NCBI RefSeq assembly: GCF_002887815.1
Contig: NZ_PDHO01000004.1
Location: 62,001 to 126,000, forward strand
From: Mycobacterium sp. ENV421
GTDB lineage: Bacteria; Actinomycetota; Actinomycetes; Mycobacteriales; Mycobacteriaceae
Length of the DNA stretch: 64,000 bases
Direction of reading: 5' to 3'
Under the pieces are notes generated by a model. It was not told the DNA's origin. It did not search any database and was given only the letters and a program-made list of their open reading frames with translations. Position numbers and translations under genes: made by a program. Below, one piece after another: positions 34,894 to 43,326 of the stretch (positions within the stretch are counted from its first letter, which is position 1; every line of letters starts with the position of its first letter).

Positions 34894-36252
34894 TCACCGG
34901 GCACCCCCGACCGCGAAGGTGACCACCGCGGCCCAGTACAACGGGCTCGCGGTGGCATCGCCGTCTCGCCACCGGCGCAGCTGGGCCCGCTGCCAGCGAT
35001 TCACGCTCAACACCGCGTCGTCGGCCTCGTGCGCGTCGTCGACGGCCATCACCACCTCGGCCATCGGATCCTCGGCACGACCGGTGAACCGCCGGTAGCC
35101 CGCAGTTGTCGGCAGCGACCACAGCGTGGCCGTCACCAGCTCGCTGCCGCAGAGAACCATCGCGGCGACCAGTCCGGTCGCTTCGTCGAACTGATAGTCA
35201 CCGCCGGAACCGCACGCCAGCAGAGCGACCCGCGGCGGCACCGGTAGCTGGGCGGCCATCAGGTCCGAGGCCAGTAGCGGGCGGTGATCCCCGACCGGTT
35301 CGGCCGCGCCCTCCGCCGCGGCCGTGCAGGCCAGGTGCAGGGCGGCGCGGTCGGCGTAGCCGTGCGCCCGGTCGGCGGCACTGGCGTGACCGACGAACAG
35401 CAGCCGGCTCGGAGCCCGCTGCAGCTGTGCGGCCAGCCAGCCCCGGTCGGCGTCGCTGCGACGGAACAACTCCACCGGGGCGGCGACCTCGGGCAGCACC
35501 CGGCGGTGCGCGAGCAGCTCACCGAAATGTCGGGACAGCGCGCCCTCGCTCGACGGCCGGCCCAGCACAGAGCCCAGGGCGGAATCGGGTCGCTGGCCCG
35601 GTACGCGGGGATCAACCACGAGAAGTGCCGGCGCTTCCTTTCTTTCCTGCCACCGAGTCGGTGTGCGTGGGGCGTGCACGATGTTGGGCGGCACCGCCAT
35701 CACCACGTCGACCATCTCCATCAGCCGGACACCCTCGGTGACGGAGTCGATATCGGCGAGCTGCCACGGGATGCGGGCCGCGGTGGTCCCTGTGAAGGTG
35801 ACCGCCTCCTTGCGGGCGGCGATCAGTTCCTCGGGACTCGGCCCGATCAGCGGAACCGCCAGTGCCGCCCACGGAATGCGGGCCAGCCTGGCGCTCGGTG
35901 AGACGAACAGCACCGGGCGCGGATCGGCGACGGAGGTTGCTTCCCGGGTGGCTTCCCTGATCAGTTGCCACGCCGGCTCGGATATCAGCAGCACACCGAG
36001 GACGTAGGCGAGCGTCAACTCCCCCTTCGGCGTGGCGAACGGGCCGCGGGTCAACGCCCGGTCGAGCGCGTCGGCCAGGCCCTCGTCGCCGTCGGGATCG
36101 GGCAGCGCCCCGCGTAATTCCTCCAGCGCGGCGAGCACGATCGGCTCGTGCACCACCCAGGTCACGGTGCGCTCGGGCCCGCCGACGATGCGCAGGCTCG
36201 CATACGTCGCCACGCCGACATCGGCGTACCGAAGCACCAGGGTCGTGGTCAT
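34894..36252 (-). CDS. CHAT-domain (caspase-like) protease
   Basis: 452 residues. The C-terminal ~200 residues show the CHAT pattern: catalytic His in LLFVGHAS (H289), then catalytic Cys in VALLACGSG (C347), followed by GLVAAMVLCGSELVTATLWSLP. The N-terminal ~200 residues are a separate region of unknown fold that also contains SPSARLARIPWAALAV, common in CHAT proteins. It is cytoplasmic. The ATG at 36252 overlaps the stop of the TPR gene (ATGA), so both are made together. CHAT/TPR pairs elsewhere are regulated proteases in cell-death or defence systems; that role here is inferred. Confidence 0.85.
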   Translation of the reverse strand: MTTTLVLRYADVGVATYASLRIVGGPERTVTWVVHEPIVLAALEELRGALPDPDGDEGLADALDRALTRGPFATPKGELTLAYVLGVLLISEPAWQLIREATREATSVADPRPVLFVSPSARLARIPWAALAVPLIGPSPEELIAARKEAVTFTGTTAARIPWQLADIDSVTEGVRLMEMVDVVMAVPPNIVHAPRTPTRWQERKEAPALLVVDPRVPGQRPDSALGSVLGRPSSEGALSRHFGELLAHRRVLPEVAAPVELFRRSDADRGWLAAQLQRAPSRLLFVGHASAADRAHGYADRAALHLACTAAAEGAAEPVGDHRPLLASDLMAAQLPVPPRVALLACGSGGDYQFDEATGLVAAMVLCGSELVTATLWSLPTTAGYRRFTGRAEDPMAEVVMAVDDAHEADDAVLSVNRWQRAQLRRWRDGDATASPLYWAAVVTFAVGGAR

Positions 36253-37931
36253 GGCCACGTCGACCAGACGGGGCCGTCGGAGGTGACGGCCTGGCCGTAG
36301 CGGTTCTGCGCAAGCAGCCGGTAGCGCGCCAGGATCGGTGAGCCGTCGGGATCCATCTGCAGCGGCGGCAGCGCTCCCAGCGTCGTCTGGGTCAAGGCGT
36401 CGACGGAGTAGCCGCCGGCGGCCAACGCCTCCTCGTCGACGGTCTCGACGGGAACCGTCACCGTGGCAGGCGCCTCCCAGCCGCCGCCTTCACCGCGCGG
36501 CTCACTGGCGAACGTTCCTCGTGCACAGTGGTATTCGATGAGCTCACTGAGCAGTTCGTCGTTCTCCCATTCCCAGGCCACCGAGAAGGCGCCGGCCAGC
36601 ATGCGCGCCGAGACCTGGGAGGCCCATCGCCAGCGCGCGTCGGCATCCGTCATGGCGTAGCGCACCGAATCGACGGCGAGCGCGGCCGGGATCTTGAGTT
36701 CGGCGGCCTTCTCCAGCTTGCCGAGCGCGCTGCGGTGGCGCTCGCTTCCCGAGTCGAACCGGGTGACCCCCTGCGACGCCACCTGCCGCTCCTTGGTGAC
36801 CTGCCAGCTGTCCGAGGGATCGCCGATTCCGTCGAAGTTGAGGTCGGCCAGCGCGTCGGCCCGCCAGATCGAGCCGAGGTGATCGTCGAGCCGCGCATAC
36901 TGCAACCAACTCGATCGCGGCCAGCCGTCGAGGAACCGCCGCGCCTCCGCCACCTGCTCGACGGCCTCGTCGAACCGGCCGCGGAACACCGAAATCCAGC
37001 TGCGCTGCAACAGAATACGATGGACGAACAACGGGCGGCCCAATTCCCGCCACTGCGTCTCGGCGTGACCCCAAGATTCGTCGGCCTCGTTGAGCCAGCC
37101 GACACCGAGCCGGGTGAGCCCGAAGTACAGCCAGCAGCGGGCGACGTCGTGGGCGCGGGAATGCTCGGCGATCACCGGATAGGCCGACCCGACCAGACGT
37201 TCGGTCGATTCGTGGTCACCGCGCATCCACATGGCTGCGGCCGTCTCGAGTTCGGCTCTGGCCCAATACAATCCCCACTCGCGGCGCTGGGCGCGGGCAC
37301 CAGCCCGATGCAGCCACTGCTCCCCTTCGTCGAGTCGGCCGGTCTCCACACAGAACCGGCCATACGCCAGCCCGGCGGCGACCAACAGCTGATCGGCATC
37401 GTCGGTGCCGCCGGCCAACCCGTCGACGACCGGAATGATCTCCTGCCACAGGTGCGCTGCCGGCACGTGCAGGTCGTCGTCGCACAGCGCCGTCGCGCAC
37501 AGCACCCCGGCCAATGTGGCGAGGTGCCGCTGTTCGGGTTCCAGATCGGCGAACCGCTGCGCGGCGTCGTCGTCGCGCAGTCCGCCGAGTTCGGCCGCGG
37601 CGTCCTCGTGGTCACCGGCGGCCGCGGCCAGACCGGTGCGCAGGAAGCGTGCCCGCAGGGCGTAGCGGGCGACCACGCGGTCGCTGTCGGCTCCTCGGTC
37701 GGGGTACGCGGCGAGGCAGTCGGTCATCCGCTTGAGGCATTCGCGCGTGCCGTCGTAAGCCGTTCGGGTGAGATAGATTTCGCCGAGTTGGGCGAAGGCT
37801 TCGAGCGCGAGGTCGTCGCGGTCCTCGCTCTCGATCTGCGGCATCAGCGACAGCAGGAGGTCTTTGGCCTTCTCCTCCTGAGCGGCGAGGGCGAGTTGGC
37901 GAGCTCGCTGCAGATCGCCGGTGATGGACAC
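36249..37931 (-). CDS. TPR-repeat protein coupled to CHAT protease
   Basis: 560 residues, almost all helical. N-terminal TPR-like units (ARQLALAAQEEKAKDLLLSLMPQI, LALEAFAQLGEIYLTRTAYDGTRECLKRM) continue through about residue 370. A C-terminal ~190-residue part ends in a Pro/Trp-containing tail. The GTG at 37931 is 6 nt from a TATGAT -10 box, so the transcript is probably leaderless. It overlaps the CHAT protease gene by 4 nt. It probably serves as regulator or sensor scaffold of the protease. Confidence 0.82.
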   Translation of the reverse strand: MSITGDLQRARQLALAAQEEKAKDLLLSLMPQIESEDRDDLALEAFAQLGEIYLTRTAYDGTRECLKRMTDCLAAYPDRGADSDRVVARYALRARFLRTGLAAAAGDHEDAAAELGGLRDDDAAQRFADLEPEQRHLATLAGVLCATALCDDDLHVPAAHLWQEIIPVVDGLAGGTDDADQLLVAAGLAYGRFCVETGRLDEGEQWLHRAGARAQRREWGLYWARAELETAAAMWMRGDHESTERLVGSAYPVIAEHSRAHDVARCWLYFGLTRLGVGWLNEADESWGHAETQWRELGRPLFVHRILLQRSWISVFRGRFDEAVEQVAEARRFLDGWPRSSWLQYARLDDHLGSIWRADALADLNFDGIGDPSDSWQVTKERQVASQGVTRFDSGSERHRSALGKLEKAAELKIPAALAVDSVRYAMTDADARWRWASQVSARMLAGAFSVAWEWENDELLSELIEYHCARGTFASEPRGEGGGWEAPATVTVPVETVDEEALAAGGYSVDALTQTTLGALPPLQMDPDGSPILARYRLLAQNRYGQAVTSDGPVWSTWP

Positions 37932-37937
37932 GGCTGG

Positions 37938-37943
37938 ATCATA
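37938..37943 (-). promoter_or_regulatory. -10 box of the TPR-CHAT operon
   Basis: Read on the minus strand, TATGAT is followed by six bases and then the GTG start. TATGAT is one base from the bacterial consensus TATAAT, and the spacing marks a leaderless transcript. No clear -35 was identified. Confidence 0.62.
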
Positions 37944-37980
37944 GGTCTGCCACGGCCGCCGATACAGGTAACGGCGAGAC

Positions 37981-38005
37981 GGCGGACGTGCTCGGCACGT
38001 CCGCC
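37981..38005 (-). terminator. Hairpin after the LpqH-like gene
   Basis: A perfect 10-bp stem (GGCGGACGTG / CACGTCCGCC) with a 5-nt loop, 26 bp past the stop of the lipoprotein gene and upstream of the TPR promoter. It would insulate the TPR-CHAT operon from readthrough. Confidence 0.75.
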
Positions 38006-38031
38006 TCCCGCCGCCCGAACGGTTGGTCACG

Positions 38032-38529
38032 TCACGTGCAGGTGACGGAGATTTCGAACTTCTTGCTGATCATGCCGGCCATCGGGTTCTTCATGTCGGC
38101 GCCGGCCGCCTCACCGGTGATGGTGTAGGTGTTGCCGTCCACCTTCACATCCGCAGAACCGGTCTTCATGCCCATGTTGTCGCTCACCGCGAGTGCGTTG
38201 CCGTCGACGACCATCCCGAGGGACTGCACGGTCGGCGGCTGGCCGTCTTTCATGACCACGCCGAGCCCCTGCTGACCGCCCACCGCGCCGCTGGCGATGT
38301 TGATCGTGCCGCCCTGCTTGACGCACGTCACGGAGTTCAGGTCGAGGCCCTGGAGGTCATTGCCCTCGACCTTCACCGACGTCTTCCCGCTGGAGGCCAC
38401 CGAAACACTCGTGGGCGCGGCGCCGGTCGCCGAACTGGAGCCCTTGCTGCTGCTGTTGTTGTCGGAGCAAGCCATGAGCAGCATGCTGCAGCCGAGCACG
38501 CCGACACCGACCGCGAGAATTCGCTTCAC
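38032..38529 (-). CDS. LpqH-family lipoprotein (19-kDa-antigen-like)
   Basis: 165 residues. Signal peptide with lipobox LLMAC (Cys near residue 21), a Ser/Ala-rich linker, then the lipoprotein-antigen domain with a conserved Cys in NSVTCVKQGGTINIA and a C-terminal FEISVTCT, which probably form a disulfide. It is exported and lipid-anchored; in pathogenic mycobacteria the family are TLR2-stimulating antigens. It is followed by a hairpin terminator. Confidence 0.85.
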   Translation of the reverse strand: MKRILAVGVGVLGCSMLLMACSDNNSSSKGSSSATGAAPTSVSVASSGKTSVKVEGNDLQGLDLNSVTCVKQGGTINIASGAVGGQQGLGVVMKDGQPPTVQSLGMVVDGNALAVSDNMGMKTGSADVKVDGNTYTITGEAAGADMKNPMAGMISKKFEISVTCT

Positions 38530-38724
38530 CTGAGTTCCCTTCGTTCGCGCGGCGCCTCGGTGGCACCGTCACGAGAGGAGTACAGCTGCGGCTCGCGGCT
38601 ACCGATCCCAAACTTCTCGCGGTGGCGCTCTGCCGAGATCGACGCCGGCGTGCCCGCTTCTCGCACTTTCGCGCGCCAGCGTCGATGTCGATGGGTTGTC
38701 GGTGGGATACGCCAGCATGCGGGC

Positions 38725-39582
38725 ATGAATCGCGTGTTCATCGGTAGTGAAGCCCTCGCCGCCGGAGAGCTGACCGAGCACCAGTTGCGCCGCTGGTATC
38801 GCCCCATCTATCGCGACGTGTACGTTGCGGCATCCGTCGAGCCGTCTTTGGGCGATCGCACGTGGGCGGCGTGGTTGTGGTCCGGGCGGCGGGCCGTGAT
38901 CTCGGGACTGGCGGCCGCCGCGTTGCACGGCTCGCGGTGGGTCGACGTCGGCGAACCGATCGAATTGATCGGCCGCAACTCCCGCCCGCACGACGGGCTG
39001 CTCGTCCGGAACGAAACACTCGCACGCGGCGAGGTCACGAAGGTCTCAGGTCTGCCGGTGACAACGCCGGTGCGCACCGCATTCGATCTTGGTCGTCACC
39101 TGCCCGCGGAGCTGGCGATTGCTCGCCTCGACGCGCTGAAGTGGGCCACTTTCTTCTCGATCGACGACGTCATGCTGCTGGCGCGCGAGCACCCGGGTGC
39201 ACGCGGCGTCCGGCAGCTCACAGCGATCCTCCCGCTCGTCGACGGCGGCGCGGCGTCCCCGAAGGAAACCTGGCTACGAATGCTGTTGATCGACGGGGGC
39301 TTTCCGCCGCCGACCACACAAATCCCCGTCCTGGATGGTTGGCGGATTTTGGCCGTGCTCGACATGGGTTGGGACGACATCAAAGTCGCCGTCGAGTACG
39401 ACGGCGATCATCACCGGACGAACCGAGCTCAATACGTCAAGGACCAACGCCGGATACGCAGACTCGAACAGCTGGGCTGGATCGTGATCCGGGTGATCGC
39501 AGAGGACCGCCCCGACGACATCCTTCGGCAGGTGCGCGACGCAATCCGGCGTCGAACATCATCGAGATCGACGGTGGCGTGA
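38725..39582 (+). CDS. DUF559/Vsr-like endonuclease-domain protein
   Basis: 285 residues. The N-terminal ~140 residues resemble AbiEi-like antitoxin/HTH proteins (LTEHQLRRWYRPIYRDVYV...AAAALHGSRW, TPVRTAFDLGR). The C-terminus is a DUF559-type PD-(D/E)xK nuclease fold (KVAVEYDGDHHRTNRAQYVKDQRRIRRLEQLGWIVIRV). Proteins of this build are common and multicopy in mycobacteria; their role is unknown. No toxin partner is adjacent. Confidence 0.8.
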   Translation: MNRVFIGSEALAAGELTEHQLRRWYRPIYRDVYVAASVEPSLGDRTWAAWLWSGRRAVISGLAAAALHGSRWVDVGEPIELIGRNSRPHDGLLVRNETLARGEVTKVSGLPVTTPVRTAFDLGRHLPAELAIARLDALKWATFFSIDDVMLLAREHPGARGVRQLTAILPLVDGGAASPKETWLRMLLIDGGFPPPTTQIPVLDGWRILAVLDMGWDDIKVAVEYDGDHHRTNRAQYVKDQRRIRRLEQLGWIVIRVIAEDRPDDILRQVRDAIRRRTSSRSTVA

Positions 39583-39629
39583 GGGTCACACGCACCTTCG
39601 CACGCCGGCGTCGATCTCGATGATCAGAC

Positions 39630-40892
39630 CTAGGTCTGGGCGAACTGCTTGGCGTCGTAGAGCCGCGCCCACTCGGCCCGCGGGCGGATGGACACGTCGA
39701 CGTCGGCACCTTTGGCGCGCAACCCCTTGACCGTCGCGTCCTCGCGCGTGGTGCGGGCGAACGGATCCCAGCTGAAGAACCGGCAGGAATTCTCCCAGGT
39801 GATCTTGTTGATGTCGGAATCCGAAGCGCCCGCGGCGTTCAGCTCGGCGAGCACCTGCTCGGGTGCGTCCGGCCAGAAGCAGTCCGAATGCGGGTAGTCG
39901 CACTCCCAGGCGATGATGTCGATCCCGATCTCGTGGCGCAGCTTCAGCGACGTCTTGTCGGTGACATAGCAGGCCAGCGAGTGGTCCCGGAACACCTCGC
40001 TGGGCAATTGAGAACCGAAGTCGCGGCGAAGCCACTTCTGGTTGGTGTAGTGCCGGTCGCTGCGATCCAGGTAGAACGGGATCCACCCGATACCGCCCTC
40101 GGAGAACGCGAACTTCAGGTCCGGGTAGTTACGCATCGCCGGCCCCCACAGCAGGTCTTGGGCACACATCGCCGACACCTGGGTGGCCAGGATGATCATG
40201 TTGTCGATCGGAGCGTTGGGAGCCATGCTGATCGCCCCGAATCCGGTGCCGATGTGCAGACACATCACCACGTTCTCCTCGGACAGCGTCCGGAACACCG
40301 GACCCCAGTAGTCCTCGTCGTGGTAACTGGGCAGGCCCTCCAGGTGCGGCAACTCGGGCATGGTGACGGCCCGGCAGCCCTTGGCCGCGACGCGGCGGAT
40401 CTCGTTGCACATCCCCTCCGGCGTCCACGTCGGCAGGATCGCGATCGGGATGAAGCGGTCCGGATACGAGCCGGCCCACTCGTCGATGTGCCAGTCGTTG
40501 TAGGCCGACACCATCACCAGCGTGACGTCTTCGCGGGTCATGTTGAGGTGCCGGGCGGAGAAGCCGGTGAAGGTCGGGAAGCACATCGAGGCGAGGATGC
40601 CGTTGCGGTTCATGTCGCGTACCCGCTCGTGGACGTCGTAGACGCCCGGGCGCATCTCGGCGAAGCCGGCCGGGTCGCGGCCCCACTCCTCGGCCGGCCA
40701 CGACACGACGGCGTTGAGCCCGCTAACCCCCTGGGGGCGGCCCTGGTACATCCACTGATCCACACCCTTGTCGTCGGTGACGACGATCGGGGCCTCGGGC
40801 TTGTACTTGTCCGGAACGTGGTTGAGGAACATGTCGGGAGGCTCCACGACGTGGTCGTCAATGCTCACCAGGATCAGGTCGTCGACATTCAT
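39630..40892 (-). CDS. Amidohydrolase family (ACMSD-like) protein
   Basis: 420 residues. Amidohydrolase_2-type barrel: SIDDHVVEPPDMF at the N-terminus (metal-site DxH), LHIGTGFGA in the middle, and WECDYPHSDCFWPD near the C-terminus. Relatives are metal-dependent decarboxylases or hydrolases of aromatic/ketonic acids. The ATG at 40892 is preferred over a more upstream frame. A divergent AraC regulator starts 26 bp away and is the likely controller. Confidence 0.85.
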   Translation of the reverse strand: MNVDDLILVSIDDHVVEPPDMFLNHVPDKYKPEAPIVVTDDKGVDQWMYQGRPQGVSGLNAVVSWPAEEWGRDPAGFAEMRPGVYDVHERVRDMNRNGILASMCFPTFTGFSARHLNMTREDVTLVMVSAYNDWHIDEWAGSYPDRFIPIAILPTWTPEGMCNEIRRVAAKGCRAVTMPELPHLEGLPSYHDEDYWGPVFRTLSEENVVMCLHIGTGFGAISMAPNAPIDNMIILATQVSAMCAQDLLWGPAMRNYPDLKFAFSEGGIGWIPFYLDRSDRHYTNQKWLRRDFGSQLPSEVFRDHSLACYVTDKTSLKLRHEIGIDIIAWECDYPHSDCFWPDAPEQVLAELNAAGASDSDINKITWENSCRFFSWDPFARTTREDATVKGLRAKGADVDVSIRPRAEWARLYDAKQFAQT

Positions 40893-40917
40893 GGCCTCAG
40901 TTGTACCCTCGATAATC

Positions 40918-41790
40918 GTGACCGTCTCCGCACATTCGGCCAGACAGTTGACCGGAACGGCCAAAATCAGGCCGGCACCTGAACCGGCCACTATCGGCCA
41001 GGTCGAGCTGCGTCGCGGCGGACGGGTGCTGGCCGGCAGCTACCTCTACGAGGGCGAACTGCTGGTCACCGGCTGGCATTTCCACGACGTGCATCAGATC
41101 GAATACGCGATCGGCGGCGTGGTCGAGGTCGAGACCGCATCGGCGCACTATCTGCTGCCGCCCCAACAGGCCGCCTGGATTCCGGCCGGGCTGGAACATC
41201 AGGCGACGATGAACCCCGCCGTCAAGACCCTCGCGGTGATGTTCGACCCGGAACTCATCCCGACCGCCGGCGACCGCGCCCGGATCCTGGCGGTATCCCC
41301 GTTAATCCGGGAGATGATGCTCTACGCCCTGCGCTGGCCCATCTACCGAAGCCCAGGCACCGGCGAGGACGACCCGGTGTCCGACGGGTTCTTTCGCACG
41401 CTGGCCAACCTGGTCGCCGAGGCACTGGATCACGAAGCGCCGCTGAGCCTTCCGAGCTCCGAAGACCCGGTGGTCGCCGCCGCGATGGCCTACACCAAGG
41501 AGCATCTGCAGTCGGTGACGCTGGCCGAGGTGTGCCGGGCGGTTGCGGTGTCGGAGCGGACCCTGCGCAGACAGTTCCAGAGCGAGGCCGAGATATCTTG
41601 GCGCACTTATCTTTTGCACGCCCGGATGCTGCGCGCGATGGCCCTGCTGGCCGCCCCCGGCCAGAGCGTCCAGCAGACCGCGACCGCAGTGGGCTTCGAC
41701 AGCGTCGGGTCGTTCACCCGGGCCTTCAGTCAGTTCTGCGGAGAGACGCCGTCGTCATACCGACGACGGGTCACCAGCGCCGGTATGTGA
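40918..41790 (+). CDS. AraC family transcriptional regulator
   Basis: 290 residues. The N-terminal cupin-like sensor domain (about 25-110) contains WHFHDVHQIEYAIGG. The C-terminal double HTH (about 190-285) reads VTLAEVCRAVAVSERTLRRQFQSE...VGFDSVGSFTRAFSQFCGETPSSYRRR. TACCCT (40904-40909) ends 8 nt before the GTG. It is divergent from the amidohydrolase gene and probably regulates it; the inducer is unknown. Confidence 0.87.
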   Translation: MTVSAHSARQLTGTAKIRPAPEPATIGQVELRRGGRVLAGSYLYEGELLVTGWHFHDVHQIEYAIGGVVEVETASAHYLLPPQQAAWIPAGLEHQATMNPAVKTLAVMFDPELIPTAGDRARILAVSPLIREMMLYALRWPIYRSPGTGEDDPVSDGFFRTLANLVAEALDHEAPLSLPSSEDPVVAAAMAYTKEHLQSVTLAEVCRAVAVSERTLRRQFQSEAEISWRTYLLHARMLRAMALLAAPGQSVQQTATAVGFDSVGSFTRAFSQFCGETPSSYRRRVTSAGM

Positions 41791-41997
41791 GGTGGGCGCG
41801 CGCCGCTCGTGCCAGCGCAGGCGCAGCAACAGCAGGCCGCGGTGCGCTTCGAACCCCAGCGACAACGGATGCCGCCAGGAGCCCGATCGTGTCCGCCGTG
41901 TTTGTGCCACATCACCACTGTGCCAGCCGACCGACGCCGGCCGCCGCGCCACACGCCTGAGTGTGCCGCTTGTCACCTGAAGTTCGTTGTCTGTCAA
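41755..41997 (-). CDS. Possible small protein downstream of the 41994-42620 gene
   Basis: 80 codons, TTG start overlapping the upstream stop (TTGA), which would allow coupling. The composition is basic with a short hydrophobic stretch (GLLLLRLRW). Its end overlaps the AraC gene by 36 bp antisense. No family was recognised, and the arrangement may be chance. Confidence 0.28.
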   Translation of the reverse strand: MTDNELQVTSGTLRRVARRPASVGWHSGDVAQTRRTRSGSWRHPLSLGFEAHRGLLLLRLRWHERRAPTSHTGAGDPSSV

Positions 41998-42620
41998 GAA
42001 TCCTCGCTGGCACCGGTGATCGCGGCGACCAGCGGTTCGAGTTCACCGCCGACGGCCTCGCGGACCTCGCGGCCGGCCCGCTTGACCGACTCGTTGACGT
42101 CGCCCCGGGCAGCGGTCGCGGTGGCCCGCAGTTCGTCGATGTTGCGGCCGAGCACCGCCCGTACATCGTCACCCTGGGTTGCGGCGGCCGCGACGGCGAA
42201 TGCGCCGTCGAGGGCCGAACCTGCGACCGTGCCCTGCGCGGAGGCCACCGAACCGGCGACCTCACCGGCGTAGCCGAGGACAGCCACCGGCAACGTCGCC
42301 TGATGACCGACATAACTGACGACCGCGGCACGCAACCGGCCACGAGCGTCGTCGACGACATCCTGGACGCCGGTGCCGGCGCGCTCCCAGGCCGCGGCGA
42401 TGGTCTCGCCGTCTTGAATAGCGCCCGCGAACGCAGCGGGGGCATGCGCGATCGCGGTGGTGACATCGGTTGCAGCATCGAGCAATTGGCTGCTCAGTGC
42501 CTGGCCCGCGGCGATCTGACGCTCGAGGACGTGGCGGATGACGATGGTGGACCGCTCGTGTGGCTGCTCGTCGGCGGCCGGGACGGCGGCGGTGTCGGGC
42601 TCGGTCGTGGTCTCAGACAT
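41994..42620 (-). CDS. Alanine-rich helical (phasin-like) protein
   Basis: 208 residues, highly Ala/Val-rich and predicted almost all helical, starting MSETTTEPDTAAVP. The repeated amphipathic pattern (AATDVTTAIAHAPAAFAGAIQ...) resembles phasins or HBHA-like coiled-coil proteins, but similarity is only compositional. No signal peptide is visible. It is divergent from the next secreted-protein gene. Function unknown. Confidence 0.65.
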   Translation of the reverse strand: MSETTTEPDTAAVPAADEQPHERSTIVIRHVLERQIAAGQALSSQLLDAATDVTTAIAHAPAAFAGAIQDGETIAAAWERAGTGVQDVVDDARGRLRAAVVSYVGHQATLPVAVLGYAGEVAGSVASAQGTVAGSALDGAFAVAAAATQGDDVRAVLGRNIDELRATATAARGDVNESVKRAGREVREAVGGELEPLVAAITGASEDS

Positions 42621-42837
42621 GCAGCCAGTCAACTCGTCCGGGCCGACCGGACGATATCGGCGAAGTGACAGACCGGACTCGGGCAGGCAAAGAGACGGGG
42701 CCGCGCGACCCCTGGCGGCTGCCAGCATGCCACCAGCTGTCACCCAGTTAGTTGCCAGTAAGTCGTCTTATTCTCAGTTTCCGCGTCCCGGCGCCTGTGA
42801 CGCTGCTTTGTCGAGGATCTGCCGTGGAGGAACACAG

Positions 42838-43272
42838 ATGACCAAGCTCGTTCGGCTCGGACTCGGAGCAATCACGCTCGGTGCGATGTCACTCACGCTC
42901 GGATCCGGTGTCGCGCTGGCCGATGACTACGCCGGCCAGTCCTACTCCGACGCGTCCAAGGCGATCGGCGATGCCGGGCAGAAGGCGGTCATCGCGACAT
43001 CCGTCGGAGACTCGACCAACCAGGGCGACTGCGTGGTGACGCGGTCACAGAAAGCCGACTGGCTCAAGGGCGACAACTTCTCCCCCGTCACCGACACCGT
43101 GCTGCTGTACCTGAACTGCAACGCGAAGCTCGCCACCGCGGGCAAGCCCGGCAACTCGCTGGCGAGCCCGGAGGGCCAGGCGGAGAAGGCGGCCGAAGAG
43201 GAGCAGGCAGCCAAGGACGCCGCCGCCCAGCAGAGCCAGTCGAGTGAACTGGCCACCCCCGGCGGCGACTGA
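42838..43272 (+). CDS. Secreted protein with PASTA-like core and charged tail
   Basis: 144 residues. A signal peptide ends near ALA-DD (residue ~29). The central region (YSDASKAIGDAGQKAVIATSVGDSTNQGDCVVTRSQKADW) has one Cys pair (the second Cys in LYLNCNA). A helical Glu/Ala/Gln tail follows. The AGQKAVIA segment recalls PASTA-like repeats of mycobacterial exported proteins, only weakly. ATG start preceded by GTGGAGGA. Function unknown. Confidence 0.7.
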   Translation: MTKLVRLGLGAITLGAMSLTLGSGVALADDYAGQSYSDASKAIGDAGQKAVIATSVGDSTNQGDCVVTRSQKADWLKGDNFSPVTDTVLLYLNCNAKLATAGKPGNSLASPEGQAEKAAEEEQAAKDAAAQQSQSSELATPGGD

Positions 43273-43326
43273 CAGTTCCGCGCGCCAACTTGCCGGTGCC
43301 GGTCCTGGCGGCGAGGATCCGTGACA

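Noticed and set aside
32786..35122. A 778-codon reading of the minus strand extending the helical CHAT-locus protein upstream
   Set aside because: The upstream part is antisense to the membrane-anchored gene 34172-34831, and the ATG at 34105 gives a sensible start.
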